From NCBI GenBank assembly GCA_027924645.1, contig BSBN01000254.1, forward strand, positions 10,682,001-10,746,000: a stretch of 64,000 nucleotides of DNA, written 5' to 3'. The notes beneath the pieces are model-generated. The model was not told the origin of the DNA. It did not search any database and saw only the letters and a program-made list of their open reading frames with translations. Position 1 is the first letter of the stretch, and each line of letters begins with the position of its first letter. The translations under genes were made by a program, and so were the position numbers. Origin of the DNA: Cunninghamia lanceolata (taxonomy: Eukaryota > Streptophyta > Pinopsida > Cupressales > Cupressaceae). Positions 58,240 to 64,000 of this stretch are shown here, in pieces.

Positions 58240-60604
58240 TGGTGATGAGATTTTCACACCATTTCAAAATTTTGATGAGAGTAAAGGTTCATATTCCTAC
58301 TATTCTTTGGAGAGAGCATTAGATTCTCCTGTCATGATAATGTGTCACCGTATGGGATGGCTTTCCAAATACACAGCCTTTGTAAAGAAAGAAAATTCAA
58401 TAATAGAGGGCAATCTTTTCAATAAAGGAGGAAGGCACTCCAAAAGCTTCACTGTACACCAACTCCTTAAATAAGCACTCAACCATGAAAGGATCTATAG
58501 TAGATGGAAGACACAAGTTGTAAGTGAAGGTGCAGTGAAAGTAAGGAACACTGGTAATCTGGTCATATTATGCAGCTTAAGGATTAAGGTACTATATGTA
58601 TAAGTTAGGAATGCACGATGGTTTATGAAGTAGAGAACAACTAAAGCTTGGTCATTTACATCTGAATCATAATATAGGGTGTAGTAACAACTATATATTG
58701 AAGACGTCAAGATATGAGGAGCGGCTAATAATGGAAACATGGTTCATTAAGAGATGGCGCTGCTTATACCATGTAGGATCAAGCATTCAAACAGTTTCAA
58801 CACAACGATACAAAATCTTAATGCCTTCCGTCGAAGCATAGCACCAGAGCTTGTAGAAAAAGAGATGAAGAAATAGATGCAAGCCATTCTAAGTGTCTCA
58901 GCTGATACGTAGTGAATGCAGCAACAGTTTTGGTACGACCTCATAAATTTGAACACTGCCATGGAGTGGTCAGTTCCAAATCAAGGTTCCAACGAATAAA
59001 GTGCCATCAACATCCAAAAGGTGAATAGATCAAAAGAGGCTGTGGAAGCCACCATGTGGCTGCAGCAGAATTAAAAGAGAAGGTTTCTCAAAATTCAGCG
59101 GAGAGTGACACTTGTCGGAACCAACGGTAATGAAGAAAAATTCAAAGTCATACAAAATGCTCCACATGGTGCAAGCATTAGAAAGAGCAAAAGCAGGATG
59201 TGGAAGCAGCCACATGGTGGAGTCCATGCATAGGAGAAACAATGCTTTATCTCATTTAATTAAATGCATCAAATGTGTCACGGGATTTTATAAGAGGCTG
59301 AGGCTTCAATATAAGTTTCTTATTAGATACATATTAAATGGTGGGGCCCTTTTCATATGGAGCTGAATATTTTATTTAAGTTGCATTAAGGATCTTCATA
59401 GGAATTTTTAGGGAACTACTCGAGCATTTTAAAAAGAAATTAAGAGGCTGCAGAAGCCACCACATGGCTGCAGCGGAATTAAAAGAAAGGAAATCAAGAA
59501 ACTTGCGGAGGCTGCCAAATGGAGGCACCCGAACAACTTTAAAAGCAGCTCAAAATTTAGCGGAAGCCACCATGTCGAGCAACCCGCACACAGGTAAATA
59601 ATAATGTTTTGTTTCATTCTAGATTGCATCATTTCTTATTAGATTAAATGGTGGGACCCTTTCATAAGTTGAATATTTTATTATGCCTCTATGAAGCCAC
59701 GGAAGAGTTTAGGTTTTAAAAATAAAGATTTATCTTTATTAAAATATGACATGGGTCAAAATATTAAAGTGAGACTTTATTACAATGCAAATTATGATTC
59801 ACGAGAGATAAAAGATGAAACCCTAAAATATGAGCAGCAATGTTTTCATTTTCATGAGCAAGCTACAGGAAGAAGCGGGAGTTTTCTTTCATGACACAAA
59901 GATGCATTTTTAGTGCCAGATACAGCCATGGGTGAAACAGAAATAGAAGTTTAGTTTCAAATTATGGATTTGTTGCTAGATTTGGTGCCAGATTTTGTAG
60001 ATTCAGTTACAGATTTTTAGAGAAATAGTTTCAATTTTGTTGGGTCTTTCAAGCTATAAATGGATAGCTGAGACACAGAGATAAGGGTTCTTCAGACACA
60101 TTCAGAGTTCTATATTTTTCTATAGATCAGAGATTTAAGAGCAGCAGTAGATTTTCTTTTTGCCTTGGCAATTCTTCCTTATGAGAATGTAACAGTCATT
60201 TTGTGCAGTAACGTTTGCCTCTATAACTGATCATTCAAATAATGAGATGGTGTTCTGTGCATATTGGATATCTCTATTTCTTGCTTCTAATTTCTCTATT
60301 TCTCTGCCTCTGTTTAATATGTTTTAAAATTAAGTTTTAATCATGCATGTTTTGCTCTTTAAATCTAGTTAAATCTTTCAAAGTTAGACACTGTGCAACT
60401 AATTATTTCATTCTGGTGGATCGCCTTAGTATTAGGTCTTTGATTTACTGCAATCTTGTTTCCTTCTTACCCTTTTCTCAAACCCCATTGAAGAACGGAA
60501 GAGCCAGCTTCCTTAAAATCTGGAGGTCACTCTGAGGAGCATTCCCATGTCTCAGAGTTTCCCATGTTGCTGTTGGATTACACCCACATACCTATCCATC
60601 AACA
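58240..60604 (+). repeat. 3' LTR of LARD-like element 2
   Basis: 2365 bp, nearly the same length as its partner. Several CACGTGG boxes of the 5' LTR read CATGTGG or CACATGG here, consistent with CpG decay. Confidence 0.9.
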
Positions 60605-60609
60605 CAACC

Positions 60610-62120
60610 CATGGTTTTCTTTTGGAAAGGCTTGTAACCTTGACACCAAGGTGCACGACCTTAGTAAGGGCCATGCCTTGATGTAGAAGGTCGTGGCTTA
60701 TTACTGGAAGCCTGGTCCACAAAGGTGAATGCATCCTATTTGGGAAGGCCATGTGCCTCCATGTAATAAAGGTCGACACCTACATGAAATTCCCACCTTG
60801 GCCTACATTGCTTGCTTTAGATAAGGGGTCTTCCTTTGCATGCAACATATCATTTTTTTCTGCAGGAAGTTGGTGTGTGGCTACACATGGTGGGTGTAAG
60901 ATTTGAAGGAGCAAGGCAGATTCTTGGCTATAGGTGCACAACTTCTTAAGGCCTATATGGCCTTGGAAAAAAGGCCCATGAGCTATTAAAGGCTTGCAAC
61001 CTATCAAAGGTTCACTCCTGGTCTTATTTCACTTCTACAACAGCCCTACAAAATCACTTGGAAGTGTCCAAACAAAGGAAGCGTACAAATCTATTTGAGA
61101 AGAGGCAATTTCTTTTCTCCCTGTTTCTACAAACACCCTTGCTTCTACCCAGATGTCCAGCTCTCTATAGATGAGATTTCTGCCCAAAAAAAGGGATCAA
61201 AGAAGGCCAACCTCCCATGGGTTCAATTCAGAACTGCTAGAGAAGGGTGACTTGGAGAAATAGCTCTTGGATAAGAGAAGGAGACATTATTGTTGCCATT
61301 CCAAGATGCCATTTGAAGAACCTATTTTCTATAATCCCTAGCCGCCCCTACCATTTTTTGGATTTGTTTGCCCTAATTTTTCCCTTAGCATAAGATGTGC
61401 CCTAATGGGCTTTGTATTATACCTTTTATTTTGAAGAATTTAAGCTTATGCTTATAAAGTATATTTTGGGTATTTAAAATTGGGGAAAATTGCTTTGAGT
61501 GAATAATGTTTTTCAAAAACCCTTGTATTTTCACTTGACGAAGATGAAGGGTGAGGTCTAGTTTGGCATGAGGCCAATACCCCCTCATAGTAAAAACCAT
61601 TATATTGTAGTCTCTTTGTCATTTCCAATGAGTAGTTGGAAGGCTAGGTTCACTCAGAGTTATAGGCATTTTTTTCCTATTTTCTAGTGCACATGTATTA
61701 AATTAGGCCATTTATGGGAAACTTATTTATATCATAACTTTTGATTGGTACTCAAAATTGAGCACCATATTTTTGAAAAAGTTAATGTTTTCACATTTCC
61801 CATCTATTGGACCTACTTACATTGTAAAACACACTAAATTATAAAGTGCCAAAATTGGGGGGTTGCCTAATGTGTTGATTTCTATTGTCTAAAGCAATTA
61901 ACCTATTCTAAAATCATGGGATATCAAACTCACTCTTATGTAATCAACCTAAAAATAGGAAACTATAATTCATGGTGTTAAGGCATCCCGAAACATCTCA
62001 AGTTCCATAATCTCATGCCATATATGTATGGACTTCTCCCTGAACTAGGTAAACAATCTCAAAAGGATAAGTAGTTTAATAATCGTGATCATATTTTTGG
62101 ATTAATCGGTTTACATATTC
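60610..62120 (+). other. Interior of small-LTR element without recognised genes
   Basis: Contains recurring GGCC/AAGGCC phrases near 60670, 60745 and 60945 (for example GTGCACGACCTTAGTAAGG and GGTGCACAACTTCTTAAGG), a degenerate duplication. No coding domain. Confidence 0.5.
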
Positions 62121-63050
62121 TAGATGATGCTTTGTACGCCATCATGGATATTAACTATCCACATGCATCATGTATCCAAATTTGGGAGATATATGGAGAC
62201 TCCAATGTTTCTCCATTCCCACATGATCCTGCTTTGATCACTACTCACATCCCTAATCATGATACAAAAATAGAATGTTCCATTGACATAGAAGGTCATC
62301 ACTCCTACTATTGCTTCATCATATTCCAAAGTCACTTCTTCAAAAGCTTCTGGTGCTTCTTTGCAATAGGATATCAGTCTTCCTAGCATTATTGATTGGG
62401 AAATATTTCTACCTGACATTACTTGTCTGTTTGTAGAGTCCCGCATTGCTGACTTGGAAGCACACTTTCATGATATCAATCTTCTCTTCAATGACAGTTT
62501 GATGAAACTGCATCTCCATTATCCTCTTTGGATATTCATACTCTACATCATCCTACACATGGTTTGGGCTCGTCATTATCCTCATCTATTAGGTGTGCAC
62601 CTGATTTATTTATGGCATCCTTCGGCATCGACATGTGGACACCTAAGCATTCTTTGAAGACATCACAATTGGCACCATAGTCCTTGGATCAGATTCAACA
62701 TGACTCAAGATCATAAATACATCTTCTCTCATGGGAAGATATCCTGCATCTTTAGGTGGTTTCATTTCTCCCCAAGGGAAGGAACATTGTTTGGTGTTCT
62801 TGGATCTAGATCTGCATCCTCTACATTGACTATCTAGCATCACTATAGTAGGACATGTATTATGGGGGGTCTCATAGACCTTCTATCATTTTCTCTCCTA
62901 TGGGGGAATCACATATTGTACTTAGTGAAAGAAGTAGTACTTCTTCACTTGTAAACTTTTGATGCATCTAATCTCTCTTTTGGAGGGTGGTTTTTTCCCA
63001 ATAGGTTTTCTATTTTTCTCCATTTATGAGAGATTGCATTGTTTTGGGTA
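62121..63050 (+). other. 3' region related to debris in both palindrome arms
   Basis: Alignable by eye with 24000-24900 and its mirror 17000-17900: ESRIADLEAHFHDINLLFND here against ESHLANLEDKLDYIHFLFDD there, then GACATGTGGACACCTAAG and CTCTCTTTTGGAGGGTGG. A small protein-coding segment may once have existed; the frames are short and unidentified. Confidence 0.6.
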
Positions 63051-63160
63051 CCTCATTAGGCCTAGTTGTCAGAACCCAATTTCATATTTTCATTGTTCAT
63101 GGTTACCTCTATAAGCTTTGTAGTTGGGATCCATTTCTTTTGTGCCCACCTAAGCTATGC

Positions 63161-63170
63161 CTAAGGGGGG
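63161..63170 (+). other. Polypurine tract of small-LTR element
   Basis: CTAAGGGGGG directly before the 3' LTR at 63171, preceded by GCCCACCTAAGCTATGC as in the spacer remnant. Confidence 0.7.
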
Positions 63171-63461
63171 TGCTAGTGTATATATTTCATATATATTATA
63201 CACTTAGGCATAAGCCTACTTAGGTGTGCCCTTACATAATCTTGACACATGTCAATGTTGATGGGTGGTTAAGGTTGTTAGGAGGTACGTTGAGGGGTCA
63301 TCAAGTCTCCCACTAAACTAGCCACTCATGCTACTTTGTAGGAGTCTTTCACTCAACTAACAAACTTCCACTTTTCACCTATATGTACTCATTATTTCAA
63401 CTATCAATATACTCCAGATTTGATACTTGCATTTGTCTCTTGATCTTGGCTCAATTCTATA
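63171..63461 (+). repeat. 3' LTR of small-LTR element
   Basis: 291 bp, TGCTAGTGTATATA to TTCTATA, followed by the CTATT target copy. Confidence 0.85.
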
Positions 63462-63466
63462 CTATT

Positions 63467-63769
63467 AACACTATGCTTAACTTTCAACTTAGGGACTTTA
63501 GTATTTTGTCTCATCTCATATGGTTGAGACATGTATCCTTACTTTCTGAGACACATATTGCATGTTTACTTGCCACTTTCTCAAACACTTATCATTTAAA
63601 CTTACAAGTGTGGTACCTATGGAGGGGTAGGCAGTCATTGATTCCTACCTCCTCTTTCATGCCTATTTATATAATACATAATGTACATTTTTACTCAAAT
63701 TTTGAATATATTTTATAGGCTTATTTTGTGCAATTTAGTTTGTGGAAGTGATTCTAGTTCTAGCTAGCT
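63467..63769. other. Possible diverged LTR fragment
   Basis: Contains CCTCTTTCATGCCTAT as in the LTR-like stretch near 21760, and TTGAATATATTTTATAGG. It lies between the copia Gag piece and the small-LTR element, where Gag linker sequence would be expected, so a further insertion is likely. Ends not found. Confidence 0.35.
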
Positions 63770-64000
63770 GATCTTGGTTGCTCTAATAGGACCTTCTTTT
63801 ACATGAAGAATAATTGAGGATCTATCCACACATTTCTTTTTCATTTCCTATGAAAATAATATTACAACAAGAGCATCCAACTTAGGATCTTTGAGACTAG
63901 CACTAATAGCAAGAATAAAATTCTTCCATGACTCAGGATAGTTGACTAAAAAATAAATTAAATAAATTTAAATGCTCAATAGTTGAACCACCTTCTTTGG
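63770..64000 (-). pseudogene. Ty1/copia gag fragment (minus strand)
   Basis: Minus-strand phrases match UBN2-type copia Gag: EGGSTIEHLN, then SQL, SWKNFILAIS and an EMKKK phrase near 63840. The middle of the domain is shortened and stops are present. It is probably the 5' part of the copia remnant at 51740-52690, parted from it by the 52701-63461 element. It is cut by the window end. Confidence 0.6.

Larger units (their letters stand above)
53323..60604 (+). mobile_element. Long-LTR, gag-only retrotransposon (LARD-like) 2
   Basis: A 7282-bp element: LTRs 53323-55688 and 58240-60604, termini TGGTGATG and CATCAACA, perfect 5-bp target duplication CAACC (53318-53322 and 60605-60609). The interior of 2551 bp encodes a gypsy-type Gag and an acidic tail, with no pol. 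Its architecture parallels the element at 24901-32441, but the LTR sequences are not similar. It is nested inside the small-LTR element. Confidence 0.9.
52701..63461 (+). mobile_element. Small-LTR non-autonomous copia-type element (interrupted)
   Basis: LTRs 52701-52994 and 63171-63461, Met-type primer site directly after the first LTR, polypurine tract before the second, and a perfect 5-bp target duplication CTATT (52696-52700 and 63462-63466). The total of 10761 bp includes a nested 7.28-kb element; about 3.5 kb is its own. No gag or pol was recognised in its interior. It is related to the spacer copia remnant and to the debris in both palindrome arms by LTR and 3'-end sequence. Confidence 0.85.

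Overview
The window looks like nuclear DNA of a seed plant: AT-rich, gene-poor and built mostly of nested LTR retrotransposons. A gymnosperm is my best guess, from the long-LTR elements and heavy nesting, but I cannot name a species. The only recognisable cellular gene is a WRC-type zinc-finger gene, present twice in opposite orientation. No RNA gene, CRISPR array or prokaryotic feature was seen.

The dominant structure is a giant imperfect palindrome. Bases 1-19022 (left arm) reappear, reverse-complemented and in the same order, at 22812-50106 (right arm). Base 1 pairs with base 50106, so the palindrome runs off the left window edge and its true length is unknown. Each arm holds, from outside inward: a distal non-coding stretch; the WRC gene with a duplicated leader/promoter; a conserved 109-codon ORF; AT-rich DNA; an old ~2.5-kb LTR split by an 8.1-kb non-autonomous copia-like element with intact 5-bp target duplications; decayed copia debris; and a ~225-bp tandem repeat at the apex. 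The 3.8-kb spacer (19023-22811) carries a copia remnant whose reverse transcriptase is deleted. By eye the arms differ by about 4%.

The right arm is interrupted by a 7.5-kb long-LTR, gag-only element (24901-32441, minus strand). Its empty site is preserved in the left arm at about 16941-16947, so this insertion came after the duplication, whereas the 8.1-kb copia-like element came before it. The long-LTR element has a reiterated primer-binding-site hairpin array and LTRs rich in TGACGTCA-type motifs.

From 50107 to the end are further nested retroelements: a gypsy-like gag remnant; a minus-strand copia remnant (51740-52690, with a gag piece at 63770-64000); inside it a small-LTR non-autonomous element (52701-63461, target duplication CTATT); and inside that a second long-LTR, gag-only element (53323-60604, target duplication CAACC).

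Nearly all retroelement reading frames are broken. Both WRC copies are open and differ at 13 of 246 residues. The palindrome is the main oddity: if transcribed across, it could form a very long near-perfect double-stranded RNA covering a cellular gene and several transposons.
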